Of a stretch of 64,000 bases of DNA, positions 8,377 to 16,751 are shown in pieces (the stretch's first letter is position 1; every line of letters begins with the position of its first letter). Made by a program: the position numbers and the translations under genes. Source of the stretch: Spirosoma sp. (GTDB lineage: Bacteria > Bacteroidota > Bacteroidia > Cytophagales > Spirosomataceae); the NCBI RefSeq assembly GCF_026391055.1, contig NZ_JAPLET010000031.1:1-64000 (forward strand), in the 5' to 3' direction. Below the pieces are notes generated by a model. That model saw only the letters and a list, made by a program, of their open reading frames with translations, made no database searches and had not been told where the DNA came from.

Positions 8377-8915
8377 TTAGCTTGCGTATACGTCTGATTC
8401 GGCGAAATACTTCCCGGCCGCCAGCTGCTTTCTGACGGTCTGGTTTTTTGGCTAATCAGAATGATTTGAAAAATACTGAAGTAGTGGTAGCTTAACTTGC
8501 GTGACTCAATCTTTAGAGATTGATGTTACGCAAGATGGTTTTAAACGATAGCATACTGAACAAGTCGAACAAAAACTCCGTCATTCACTTTACACCGCAT
8601 ATCTTTGGCCTGTATGCCGGCTATTTATAAATTAATCGAGGGCATACTTATCTTATGAGAACTCAGACATACTGATGTTTGCTACCGGTAAGTCTAAGAA
8701 TCCAAAAAGCAGTTAACTACAACGCGGGAGTGACCGGTCGAAGTGTAATTACTTGTTTTATCCATTTTGCCCAACGTTAAATTGGATCCTATACATATAT
8801 CGGCAAAAAATCATTTTGCGCTACTAATATCTTACCCTTTGCGAGCCTCTAAGAAAGCTTAACTCGCTTAAAAGTTAGTCCAATCTGGTATCTAAAGTGA
8901 CCTAACTTCAATATA
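8377..8915. other. AT-rich intergenic region between convergent genes
   Basis: About 540 nt between the plus-strand immunity gene and the minus-strand cargo genes. It contains an imperfect hairpin at 8496-8534 and, at its right edge, a palindrome that serves the minus-strand operon. No coding region was recognised. It is visibly more AT-rich than the flanking housekeeping DNA. Confidence 0.5.
8496..8534 (+). terminator. Possible terminator of the toxin-immunity transcript
   Basis: Hairpin with outer arms CTTGCGT/ACGCAAG and inner arms TCAATCT/AGATTGA around a 4-nt loop, separated by a small internal loop, 120 nt after the immunity gene stop. It lacks a proper T tract, so it is only a candidate. 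Confidence 0.35.
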
Positions 8916-8928
8916 TTATATTGAAGTT
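8904..8928 (-). terminator. Palindrome overlapping the stop of the minus-strand cargo operon
   Basis: Perfect 11-nt arms AACTTCAATAT / ATATTGAAGTT with a 3-nt loop, covering the TAA at 8916-8918. An A/T-rich stem right at the operon end is consistent with a 3'-end hairpin; it could equally be a protein-binding palindrome. Confidence 0.4.
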
Positions 8929-9203
8929 GCCCGATTTCTGTAAGCAACCCAATGGTCTTTAACCTTATCAGAGGTAACCTTTAGCAACCAATTTTTCACG
9001 TCAGATGCCTTATATGCGTCAGCATCCTTAACGGAGAATCCTTGACCTTTACACACTCCCTCCCGAATATCAAGGTAAACCATTCTTCCACTTGAAGGCA
9101 ACAACTTTGTACTCCAATAACTCCCGTCATCGAAAGAGATATGTTCAAATATTGCTCCCCCTTGGCTTAATTGTCCTTTCTCATATCCAGTAAATAAATC
9201 CAC
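8916..9203 (-). CDS. Partner ORF of the ART-like cargo protein (immunity or split C-terminus)
   Basis: 95 residues if translation starts at the GTG at 9203; there is no ATG before residue 41. It lies in the same frame as the upstream cargo gene, separated from its TAA (9210-9212) by only two codons. It may therefore be a translationally coupled immunity gene or a piece of a longer protein cut off by one nonsense codon. Visible segments are GGAIFEHISFDDGSYWSTKLL, then SGRMVYLDIREG and a C-terminal basic region. The family was not recognised. As an immunity protein its size and position would be usual; the non-ATG start in the shared frame is the odd point. Confidence 0.45.
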   Translation of the reverse strand: MDLFTGYEKGQLSQGGAIFEHISFDDGSYWSTKLLPSSGRMVYLDIREGVCKGQGFSVKDADAYKASDVKNWLLKVTSDKVKDHWVAYRNRATSI

Positions 9204-9209
9204 ACTTCT

Positions 9210-10115
9210 TTACACATTATCAAAAGCCGCATTGGACAATCGACGGGCATGTATAGCAGACCGAAGGTGATTTTTCATGGTCGGTACATCCGGAGCATTT
9301 CCTTCGTAATGCGTAGCAACGGCCGCCAGTATGGACTGGAGTTTGGGGTCGTCATTCTCCAGCAGCTCACCCATTGCACTGGCACTGACGTTAGGGCCAA
9401 AAATGCTGTCTTTGGTAATAACAGCTCCACCCCGAAATTTTTCATCGTACATCAGTTCGTGCGACGGCACCTGATCTTCATTAAACCACATGTGTGTTTT
9501 GGTACGATCGGCCGGTAAAAAAGCCCGTATTACATGATTGGTCATTTTATTCTCCACCATAAACTTTTTGGGACCAAGGAACACACCTTTCTTTTCATCA
9601 CCGGCAAATTCCCCACCCAGCATTGACATTCCACCCACGTCATGGCCGAGAATTTTTTGTCTATCGGTGTAATTTAGCAACCCGGTCTGGTCGATAGAAT
9701 TCAGATTATCGGCATGCGTTTTATGGTAATAGCGTGACTTTTCGTAGGCGGTGGCAAATTCTTCTACCGGATCAATAAGGGGTTGAATATGTACCGGTCC
9801 ATTTTGCGCTGCCCGGTTGGCGCGCTTGTTGTTAACGTAGGCCTTGCGAATTCCAAGCGTGATTACGTTCAGGAACCGTTTCTTGTGCTTGTTTCGCTGG
9901 GCAACCTGCCGCAATCCACCAACAGCCTGCCGGGCCATACGCTGAATCGCGGTGGCCTTACCAATCTGGCTACTGTTACGGATTGTGTCCGCTATTTTCC
10001 GTTGAGTGATGGACCCATTCGGAATAAGTATTTTCGTCGCTTGCCGCTGTACAAGCTGACTGGCGCTGGCCCGGTAGTTTGTCAGGTAAGACGATGGATG
10101 CGATTGCCTGTTCAT
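9210..10115 (-). CDS. Cargo/toxin candidate with ADP-ribosyltransferase-like C-terminus
   Basis: 301 residues. The N-terminal 110 are basic and disordered-looking and carry QRKIADTIRNSSQI (38-51), matching the cargo leader pattern QRKL...NNSPQV. From about 125 the sequence YYHKTHADNLNSIDQTGLL, then KGVFLGPKKF and HVIRAFLPAD looks like the start, middle strand and core of an ART-like fold (His in the first strand, a serine/leucine-rich helix, a late acidic motif). Expected role: transfer of ADP-ribose to a host target; substrate unknown. It lies 41 nt after a DUF4157 protein gene and 6 nt before a small partner ORF, suggesting a three-gene minus-strand unit. The ART call is fold-level and tentative. 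Confidence 0.55.
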   Translation of the reverse strand: MNRQSHPSSYLTNYRASASQLVQRQATKILIPNGSITQRKIADTIRNSSQIGKATAIQRMARQAVGGLRQVAQRNKHKKRFLNVITLGIRKAYVNNKRANRAAQNGPVHIQPLIDPVEEFATAYEKSRYYHKTHADNLNSIDQTGLLNYTDRQKILGHDVGGMSMLGGEFAGDEKKGVFLGPKKFMVENKMTNHVIRAFLPADRTKTHMWFNEDQVPSHELMYDEKFRGGAVITKDSIFGPNVSASAMGELLENDDPKLQSILAAVATHYEGNAPDVPTMKNHLRSAIHARRLSNAAFDNV

Positions 10116-10156
10116 TTCCTTGTTTAGTTATAGATACCCGCAACTTGTCGAACGTT

Positions 10157-10630
10157 CTAACCTAGGCTGGCCTGCGCGCCCATAACGTCTGCTTCGCGCT
10201 CCAGCTGTATATTATCGTTTACGGCTACACCATTTACCTCAGTAGTTGGGCGTACCCGACCCTGCTTTTGCTGCACAATATGCCAGGCTTCGTGCGCCAG
10301 ATGCCGCTCCTGACCAGGACCCAGATATATATCGGTTCCCTGAGCATAGGCCAGCGCACTTACCTGAGCCGGTTTCTGTGAGTTATAATGCACCTGTACG
10401 TCATTCAGCGAAATACCGGAAACCTTCTCCATAGACTGCCTTAGGTTATCGGGTAAGCCTTTACGCTGTATGATCCCCGCTTTCAGTTGAGCTATCTTTT
10501 TGAGTTGCTGCAACTGACGGGGACTATCATTAATCCAGACTTGCTGCTGTCCGCCAGCAGACGTAGTGCTTTGTGATGGAGCAATAGTCCGATCGGCAAG
10601 TGATGTTCGCAAACTAGGGTTGTATGCCAT
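10157..10630 (-). CDS. Stand-alone DUF4157 metallopeptidase-like protein with cargo leader
   Basis: 157 residues. Residues 1-50 form a leader ([10 protein letters not shown], then [18 protein letters not shown] at 32-49) nearly identical in plan to the protein encoded at 10855-12012. Residues 58-157 are a complete DUF4157 domain: [14 protein letters not shown], then [20 protein letters not shown], the zinc motif HEAWH (113-117), IVQQ, and the closing EREADVMG that provides a likely third ligand. DUF4157 is known to be enriched in cargo of extracellular contractile injection systems, usually N-terminal to a toxin. Here it ends right after the domain, with no toxin attached; the ART-like gene follows 41 nt downstream in another frame. 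It may act in trans as a shared loading or processing factor. Confidence 0.8.
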   Translation of the reverse strand: MAYNPSLRTSLADRTIAPSQSTTSAGGQQQVWINDSPRQLQQLKKIAQLKAGIIQRKGLPDNLRQSMEKVSGISLNDVQVHYNSQKPAQVSALAYAQGTDIYLGPGQERHLAHEAWHIVQQKQGRVRPTTEVNGVAVNDNIQLEREADVMGAQASLG

Positions 10631-10854
10631 ATACAGTAAGTAGCGCAGCGCTACACAAAATCTTATGAATTAACGTGTTAAGCATAAAGCTACGAATTTC
10701 ATCCGTTATGTTGAGCGTCCCTCAGTCATACTAAAACTTAGTTTGACAAACGACCCACTATTTTATGCCTTATCAATAATTCCTTTCCATCAGTAGTGTC
10801 TCATTACTACCGGTGCGCGTGCATCCCAAATGCGGTTACCGTCTCCCTTGGTAA

Positions 10855-12012
10855 TTACTTTATCGTCTGGAAGGAGCGCTTTGCGCTATTTATCAAGTAC
10901 TCACCCATTGCCCCACGAAAAGCAACCTGGCGTATATCTGTCAATTCAGGTGGTCGCTGAGGGCCAATTACTAAAGAGTGATCACTTCCTCCAGCGTTGG
11001 CATTTGTGTACTCGCTCCAGGTCATGTTTGCCTCTTCGTCGATGGAGACGGATCTTTCCTTATCGTCGGGAAAAAGCAGAACTTTACCCTTTTTATTGAT
11101 GGCATTCATCATGTCAATAGCCTCTTCTTCAGACATTCCCTGCGGATAGCCATTGCTAGCCTGTAGCATATGCCTTAAGAATGCGGCCTGTTCATCGGTA
11201 TCGACCAGCTTTCTCAGATCTGCATTTTTGAATCTGAACCGCACAACGTGTTTAGGGGATTTTCCGGTCTCTGCGTTCCCCCACTTCTTACTAACTTCCA
11301 CTTGCGGTGCCGTTTCATGGCCAGTAGTTGTATAGAAGCCAGTACCAAATTCGCCGGGGTTACTCCCATAGTTAGGATCAACCCGCTTATAGTTTAGGTT
11401 TGATGAGTCAAAGGTCACATGTGTCAAGTCCGTTTCGTCAGTAGCCACCAAATCGTTGGGAACCTGATGCGCTGTACTTTTCCCCACTCCCCAATTCTCT
11501 AATGTACCGGGCTGGTCAATACTTAGCTTACCCGGAATAGCAGCAGTACCCTTTACCATTCTCCCTTCTTTTTCACGATAATATGAGACAAAGGGGCGAT
11601 AATCGGCTTCTCTATTTTCTAAATACTTTACGAAATCCTTCGGAGATTTGAACCCAAGATTATCTATATCAATTTCCTCAGCATTAGTAGCCAAGATCGT
11701 CAGCATAGTTAATAAGTCCCCTTTTTCAGCGGGAATATGCCTGCGAAGAGCCGTCAACTTCTCTTCGCTGAGTGGCTTTTTATCCTTAAAGAATTTAGCC
11801 TGAAGAACGGGCATCTTGCCTTTCTTTTGCAGCTGAACCCCGCCCGATGCTGTCGGTAAACCATAGGATGCGCTTATTTTTTTAAACTGCAGCAACTGCC
11901 GGGGACTGTCATTAATCCATGCCTGTTGGCGGGCGCCAGCATCCGTGGTACCTTGTGATGCAGCGGCAGCGCGATCAGCAGATGAAGTTCGTAAACTACG
12001 GTTATATGCCAT
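10855..12012 (-). CDS. Cargo/toxin candidate: shared leader plus DUF3990/ART-like domain
   Basis: 385 residues. The first 45 ([29 protein letters not shown]) duplicate the leader of the DUF4157 protein at 10157-10630, while the rest is unrelated to it. The middle (80-165) is mixed alpha/beta with no recognised motif. Residues about 195-240 (THVTFDSSNLNYKRVDPN, then EFGTGFYTTT) resemble the DUF3990/ADP-ribosyltransferase-like pattern in which a short strand is followed by a DFGKGFYLT-like motif; a strand HVVRFRF follows. No immunity gene is evident beside it: 225 nt separate it from the DUF4157 gene. It is divergent from the J-domain operon. The shared leader is directly visible; the enzymatic class is a tentative fold-level call. 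Confidence 0.6.
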   Translation of the reverse strand: MAYNRSLRTSSADRAAAASQGTTDAGARQQAWINDSPRQLLQFKKISASYGLPTASGGVQLQKKGKMPVLQAKFFKDKKPLSEEKLTALRRHIPAEKGDLLTMLTILATNAEEIDIDNLGFKSPKDFVKYLENREADYRPFVSYYREKEGRMVKGTAAIPGKLSIDQPGTLENWGVGKSTAHQVPNDLVATDETDLTHVTFDSSNLNYKRVDPNYGSNPGEFGTGFYTTTGHETAPQVEVSKKWGNAETGKSPKHVVRFRFKNADLRKLVDTDEQAAFLRHMLQASNGYPQGMSEEEAIDMMNAINKKGKVLLFPDDKERSVSIDEEANMTWSEYTNANAGGSDHSLVIGPQRPPELTDIRQVAFRGAMGEYLINSAKRSFQTIK

Positions 12013-12195
12013 TGGCTATGGCCTCTTTGATGGTAAGTAAACCTTGTGCATCAACCACCCTGACAAAAGAGAAGAAGAATTCTACAAAGTTTACAGACTG
12101 CTCTACAGAAAAGCAATTATTTCGAACAAACGGCGTAAATTTTACACATTATCAATAATTTACGCCATCTTACTGGCTACGTCTGTTACTGCTTT

Positions 12196-12951
12196 ATGGA
12201 TTCTATTGCGAGTGCGTCTCCGGAGAGTTATCGATCACCGATCAATCTTGTAGACATACGCAACCTCCTCACCCAAATCACAACACTCGAAGCCGAAAAA
12301 GTCAGCACTCAATCCCTTATTGAGTCATATTACCGGCGTTTGCATCATCAACTCGGCGATTTGCTGAGCGAAATTGCCCACTTGCAGAACCAAATTGCTG
12401 CCCGGCGAGCCAGTAAAACACGCCGTCGGAGCGATGTAGAAGCAGCTCGCCACGCCCACGCCCGCTTTGAACAAACACAGCGCACGATACAGGAAGCCCT
12501 GGCAAACGCTCCTACCGCGCCGGATACAATTGCCGATGAAACCGAACTTCGGAAACTGTACCGAAAGGCCGTTGCCCAGGCCCATCCCGACCGTTTTTTT
12601 AAGGAACCCGACAAACAGAAGCTAGCTACGGCCTTTATGGCCCAACTCAACGAGGCTTACGAACGGAAAGATCTGAATGTTGTACGTCAACTGGGGCAAC
12701 AACTTCAGGACGGCTTGCTCTTTCTGGACGAAAACAGCCTGACCCATACCCCCAAAGCCCTTCAACAACTGGTTGAGCGGCTTACCCAACGCAAACAGGC
12801 ACTTGAAGTCGACATCCAGATTCTCCAGCAACAGGAAGGTTATAAAATCATGTCGCAGAGCCCTCCAGAGCAAGTCGCTCACTTCAACCAGCTGCAAAAA
12901 AACTTGCAGGAACACCTCGCTATATTGGCGCAGTCGCTGCATACAATGTAG
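12196..12951 (+). CDS. J-domain protein with coiled coils
   Basis: 251 residues. Residues 25-105 are a long charged/Gln-rich coiled coil. Residues 115-165 carry a J-domain: ELRKLYRKAVAQAHPDRF with the HPD triad at 130-132 followed by the helix ATAFMAQLNEAYERKDL. Another coiled coil (about 185-250) closes the protein. J-domains recruit and stimulate Hsp70 (DnaK). It is the first gene of a plus-strand operon with VWA, PP2C and kinase genes (gap 27 nt to the VWA start). A role in chaperoning assembly or disassembly of the neighbouring machine is inferred, not shown. Confidence 0.8.
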   Translation: MDSIASASPESYRSPINLVDIRNLLTQITTLEAEKVSTQSLIESYYRRLHHQLGDLLSEIAHLQNQIAARRASKTRRRSDVEAARHAHARFEQTQRTIQEALANAPTAPDTIADETELRKLYRKAVAQAHPDRFFKEPDKQKLATAFMAQLNEAYERKDLNVVRQLGQQLQDGLLFLDENSLTHTPKALQQLVERLTQRKQALEVDIQILQQQEGYKIMSQSPPEQVAHFNQLQKNLQEHLAILAQSLHTM

Positions 12952-12978
12952 CTTTGGTTGTTCATTGCTACGGTCCCT

Positions 12979-13971
12979 ATGTCGAACCTGTTACCTATCA
13001 ATCCGTTTACATTGCCACTCCCGGCGCTACAGGCAACCTTGCAACAGGCCCTTCAAAAGCCTGTGAAAGATCGCCCATACACGGCTCAGATCATGCGGCA
13101 AAACCCAACGGCGTTTTTGTTTCTCATCGACCAGTCTGGTTCGATGGACGAACTGACCACCTACCGGGAACAAACGGTAAGCAAAGCCGAGGCCGTGGCA
13201 CAAATCATCAACCAAACCCTCTGTGAACTTCTTCTCCGCTGCCAGAAAGGCGACGAAATCCGGCATTATTACGATGTAGCACTCATTGGCTATGGTGGGC
13301 AAAGCAGCCAACAAGCCAACCTGCTATGGTCGGGAACTATGGATGGCAAAGCGTTCCTTAGCCCGGCCGAACTGGCCCAGGCCACCATCCGGGTCGATGA
13401 ATTTGCTACGCAGCGGACCATCCGGGGCCGAACGATTGCCGTTACCGAAAGACGGCCGGTCTGGATAGAGCCGGTACACCGGCACCGCACACCCATGAAA
13501 AGTGCCCTCTTGCTGGCCGAATCGCTCGTGCAGCAATGGCTGGCAGCTCATGCCGGTAAAGATGTGTACCCGCCCACCATTCTGAACATCACAGATGGCG
13601 TTGCCACCGATGGCACCGACGAGGACTTGCTAGCGTGCAGCGAGCGCGTCCGGCAACTCCACACGCTCGATGGTCATGTGCTGCTGATGAATATTCACAT
13701 TGCTCCCGAGCGTGGGAAAGCGGTACTTTTTCCCTCCAATGCCAGTGAACTCGGCAACGACCCCTACGCCCGGCTGCTCTATGACATGTCGAGTGAGATG
13801 CCGCCACCGTATCATACCGATATAGCTTCCCTTTTTGACCTCGACCAGCGGCCGCTCTACGTGGGTATGTGCAGTAACGCAAATATGGATGCACTGGTCA
13901 AATTTATGAACATTGGCACCCCCACCCAGAGTAATCAACACTTTTCGCACCATATGCGGCCCGACTCATGA
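12979..13971 (+). CDS. TerY-like VWA domain protein
   Basis: 330 residues from the ATG at 12979; an upstream in-frame TTG at 12958 is less likely. Residues 44-56 read TAFLFLIDQSGSM, giving an intact MIDAS motif DxSxS (51-55), followed by the VWA segments with LLLAESLVQQWLAAH and PTILNITDGVATDGTDED. VWA proteins of this type (TerY family) bind a metal and partner proteins. Together with the PP2C gene, which overlaps its stop by 4 nt (ATGA), and the kinase gene, it forms the TerY-P triad layout known from Ter-linked stress systems; VWA is also fused to the PpkA kinase of T6SS control. No Ter protein (TerB/C/D) lies nearby. Confidence 0.8.
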   Translation: MSNLLPINPFTLPLPALQATLQQALQKPVKDRPYTAQIMRQNPTAFLFLIDQSGSMDELTTYREQTVSKAEAVAQIINQTLCELLLRCQKGDEIRHYYDVALIGYGGQSSQQANLLWSGTMDGKAFLSPAELAQATIRVDEFATQRTIRGRTIAVTERRPVWIEPVHRHRTPMKSALLLAESLVQQWLAAHAGKDVYPPTILNITDGVATDGTDEDLLACSERVRQLHTLDGHVLLMNIHIAPERGKAVLFPSNASELGNDPYARLLYDMSSEMPPPYHTDIASLFDLDQRPLYVGMCSNANMDALVKFMNIGTPTQSNQHFSHHMRPDS

Positions 13972-14783
13972 CGACCAGATACGCATCGGTAGGCAAAGAA
14001 TTCCCTTTTTTTGCCGAGAACGAAGACGCCTGGCGGGTCGATCCGGATACCGGCATCTGGTCGGTGGCAGATGGCGCGGGCGGCACGGGGCTTTACGCGG
14101 GCGAGTGGGCCAGGTTTCTGGTCGAGCAGGTTCCGGCTGAGCCGTTCAAAACAGTTGAAGAAGTTACCGAATGGCTGAGTAACCACTGGGGCCGTTTCTT
14201 CGACAAATATCAGGCGCGGGCCGCAGTCAATTACCTGACCGAATTAAAGTTTATGAGCGAAGGGTCGGGGGCAACGCTGGCCACGCTGCATCGACGGGCA
14301 TCAGGGCTGCACTGGTCGGTGTACGGCGATGCCCTTGTGCTGTGTTTCAACCCGGCCACGAGCCAACTCATGGCTTCCAACCCGGCACTGAGTCAGTTTG
14401 CAGAAGCTCCATATTTACTAAACTGGCAATTTCCGTGCGTGGCAGCAGGTTTCCGAAACGGTTGCTGGCCCAGCGATCCCGGCCTACAGCTGACGCTCTG
14501 CACCGATACCTTGGGGCAATATTTGCTCATGGCGTATCAGGCGTTGCAGGGCGACCACCGCGAACTGGCGGCATTGAGTCAGTTACCCACGGCTCTGGGC
14601 AACCGGGCTTCGGCTCACCAACGGTTCTGGCAGCCCGGAGCCGGTAGCTTTTTGGCTCAGGTTTGGGAACCACTCTGGCAGGCGTTGGCGTCGCCGGATA
14701 CGTTCCTGCACTATACCCAGTCTTTACGTGCCAACGAGCTGCTTGGTGTCGATGATTATACCTGTATTCTGATTGCCTATTAG
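13968..14783 (+). CDS. PP2C-family Ser/Thr phosphatase
   Basis: 271 residues. PP2C signatures in order: FFAENEDAWRVD (14-25), the WSVADGAGGTG metal-site motif (31-41), EGSGATLATL, YGDALVLCF, and the terminal DDYTCILIAY. PP2C phosphatases remove phosphate from Ser/Thr using two metal ions coordinated by these aspartates. It overlaps the VWA gene by ATGA and is followed 12 nt later by the kinase, so opposing enzymes are co-translated. Expected role: reset the kinase signal. This is the same enzyme pair (PppA/PpkA-like) that controls T6SS firing in other bacteria, which fits the nearby sheath genes; the target is unknown. Confidence 0.82.
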   Translation: MTTRYASVGKEFPFFAENEDAWRVDPDTGIWSVADGAGGTGLYAGEWARFLVEQVPAEPFKTVEEVTEWLSNHWGRFFDKYQARAAVNYLTELKFMSEGSGATLATLHRRASGLHWSVYGDALVLCFNPATSQLMASNPALSQFAEAPYLLNWQFPCVAAGFRNGCWPSDPGLQLTLCTDTLGQYLLMAYQALQGDHRELAALSQLPTALGNRASAHQRFWQPGAGSFLAQVWEPLWQALASPDTFLHYTQSLRANELLGVDDYTCILIAY

Positions 14784-14795
14784 AAGCTGTCACCT

Positions 14796-16751
14796 ATGTT
14801 CCCTTCCATCAGCGAATACATACAATCCATCGAGTTAGCTACCGAAACACTGAGTCGGCTCAATTACCTGATTCCGGTCAGGAAAGCCGATGATCAGCTT
14901 TATTTCAGCAGTGGAAACTTTGCTGTTGTCTTTCGCATGAACGATCCGCAAACGGGAAAACAAATGGCGCTGCGCTGTTTTTTGCGGGATGCCGCCGGAC
15001 GCCGGGACCGGATAAGGGCCATTGGCCGCTACCTGACCGAAAACCCATCGGACTACCTGATTCCTTTCACGCTGTACCTTAATGAACTCTGGGTCGATAC
15101 CCGCTTTGGGCAGGAGCATGAATTTGATGTGGTTCTGATGCCTTGGGTCGATGGGCAAACGCTGAGCCAGTATGTGACCGACTGTTGCCGCCAGCAGCAG
15201 ACGCAGAAGCTTGAACAACTCGCCCATCGGTTCGATGAACTGGTTCGCTGGCTACTCAATCAGCCGTTTGCCCACGGCGATTTAAAAGCAGACAATATCC
15301 TGATTCGACCCGATGGCCAACTGGTGCTGATTGATTACGACGGTTGTTTTGTACCCGCGCTTGCCGGAAAGGAAGCCGCCGAAACCGGAACCCTCCCCTA
15401 CCGGCACCCGGCACGCACGCCCGCCCATTTCGACCGCAACCTGGACGATTTCAGCCTACTGGCTCTTTCTCTGGAACTTCACGCCCTGAGCCGGTTGCCA
15501 GCATTACATATGAACACCGACACCCTGCTCCTCACGCTGGATCTTGTTCAGGAGCCATTTCTGACCGACCAATGGAATCTGTTTCGGACATTATCGTCTG
15601 CTCCGGTTTCTGCCAGAGCTGGTCTTCTGGAATACGCCATTCATAGCCCGCCCGGACAAATTATGGGCCTTTTGGAGTTGCTGCCTACATCAAAATCGGC
15701 ACCAGTGGCCGCACCTGTACGGGTAATGTCAACCCAGAATTCCCTTATTCCATACCTTCAGCAGAAACAGTGGGGGTTTGTGAATCAGGCGGGTGAACTT
15801 ATTGGGTCGGGAGAGTGGGAAAGTGCAGGGCTCTTTTCGGACGGGCTCGCTCCGGTACGAAAACAGGGGAAATGGGGCTTTTGCAATCTGGAAGGTACGC
15901 TGGCCATTGATTGCCAGTTTGATGAGGTACGGGAGTTCAGAGCGGGCTTGGCCGTGGTTCGGCAATTGGGTAAATACGGGTTCATCGACACCAAAGGCCA
16001 GCTACAAATTCCCTGTATCTACGACGAAGCGGGGCATTTTGCCGAAGGCCGGGCCTGTGTTCGTCAAAGCGCCCTCTACGGTTTCATCGACGAACAGGGC
16101 GTACCGGTTATCCCCCCGCAGTTCGACTCTGCCGGACATTTTTCGGAAGGGTTAGCCAACGTAAAAACTGGTGGCTTCTACGGGTTCATTGATGTAAACG
16201 GCACGCTACGTATCCCGTTTGAATTACCCTTTGCGCTTACCTTTTCGGAAGGGCTGGCCGCTGTAGAAAAAGATGGCCAGTATGGTTTTATCAATCTGGA
16301 CGGCAATCTTGTTATTCCCTACCAGTTCGACATGGCGGGCAGTTTCGTTGATGGTCTGGCGTCGGTAAAAAAGGCGAGGAAAATAGGCTTCATCAATCCG
16401 CAGGGAGCCCTCGTTATTCCATGCGATTTCGATGAAATTGTGCCCAATATGGTGTTCCCGTTTAGCGAAGGGCTGGCACTTGTCCGAAAAGGCAATTTAT
16501 TCGGCTATATCAACAAGCAGGGGCAGTTGGTTATTCCGTATCAGTTTACCAATGCCGATAACTTCTCGGAAAGACTGGCCGCCGTTCAGATGGGCGATCA
16601 GTGGGGCTACATCGACCAAACGGGCGAACTTGTCATTCCGTACGCGTTTAGCCATGCCTATCGTTTTCACAAGGGGCTGGCGCTGATTCGTAAAAACAAT
16701 CGACTGCTGTATATTGACCGTACTGGCTTTGTTTACTCAGATCAGCCATAA
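14796..16751 (+). CDS. Ser/Thr kinase with C-terminal WG repeats
   Basis: 651 residues. The kinase domain covers about 25-270: glycine-rich start, ALRCF at the beta-3 position (Arg where Lys is usual), the catalytic loop HGDLKADN (160-167) and DYDG (180-183) in place of DFG. Residues 305-645 contain about ten WG beta-propeller-like repeats (WGFVNQAG, YGFIDTKG, YGFINLDG, WGYIDQTG and so on), spaced by about 33. WG repeats are thought to bind ligands or partners. The domain order matches kinases found with TerY-like VWA and PP2C genes. The 3' end overlaps the convergent methyltransferase gene by 15 nt. The Arg at the lysine position is common in this branch, but activity should not be assumed. 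Confidence 0.82.
   Translation: MFPSISEYIQSIELATETLSRLNYLIPVRKADDQLYFSSGNFAVVFRMNDPQTGKQMALRCFLRDAAGRRDRIRAIGRYLTENPSDYLIPFTLYLNELWVDTRFGQEHEFDVVLMPWVDGQTLSQYVTDCCRQQQTQKLEQLAHRFDELVRWLLNQPFAHGDLKADNILIRPDGQLVLIDYDGCFVPALAGKEAAETGTLPYRHPARTPAHFDRNLDDFSLLALSLELHALSRLPALHMNTDTLLLTLDLVQEPFLTDQWNLFRTLSSAPVSARAGLLEYAIHSPPGQIMGLLELLPTSKSAPVAAPVRVMSTQNSLIPYLQQKQWGFVNQAGELIGSGEWESAGLFSDGLAPVRKQGKWGFCNLEGTLAIDCQFDEVREFRAGLAVVRQLGKYGFIDTKGQLQIPCIYDEAGHFAEGRACVRQSALYGFIDEQGVPVIPPQFDSAGHFSEGLANVKTGGFYGFIDVNGTLRIPFELPFALTFSEGLAAVEKDGQYGFINLDGNLVIPYQFDMAGSFVDGLASVKKARKIGFINPQGALVIPCDFDEIVPNMVFPFSEGLALVRKGNLFGYINKQGQLVIPYQFTNADNFSERLAAVQMGDQWGYIDQTGELVIPYAFSHAYRFHKGLALIRKNNRLLYIDRTGFVYSDQP

Noticed and set aside
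12044-12253. A 69-residue plus-strand ORF upstream of the J-domain gene
   Set aside because: It overlaps the J-domain gene's start in another frame and shows no family pattern or ribosome-binding context.
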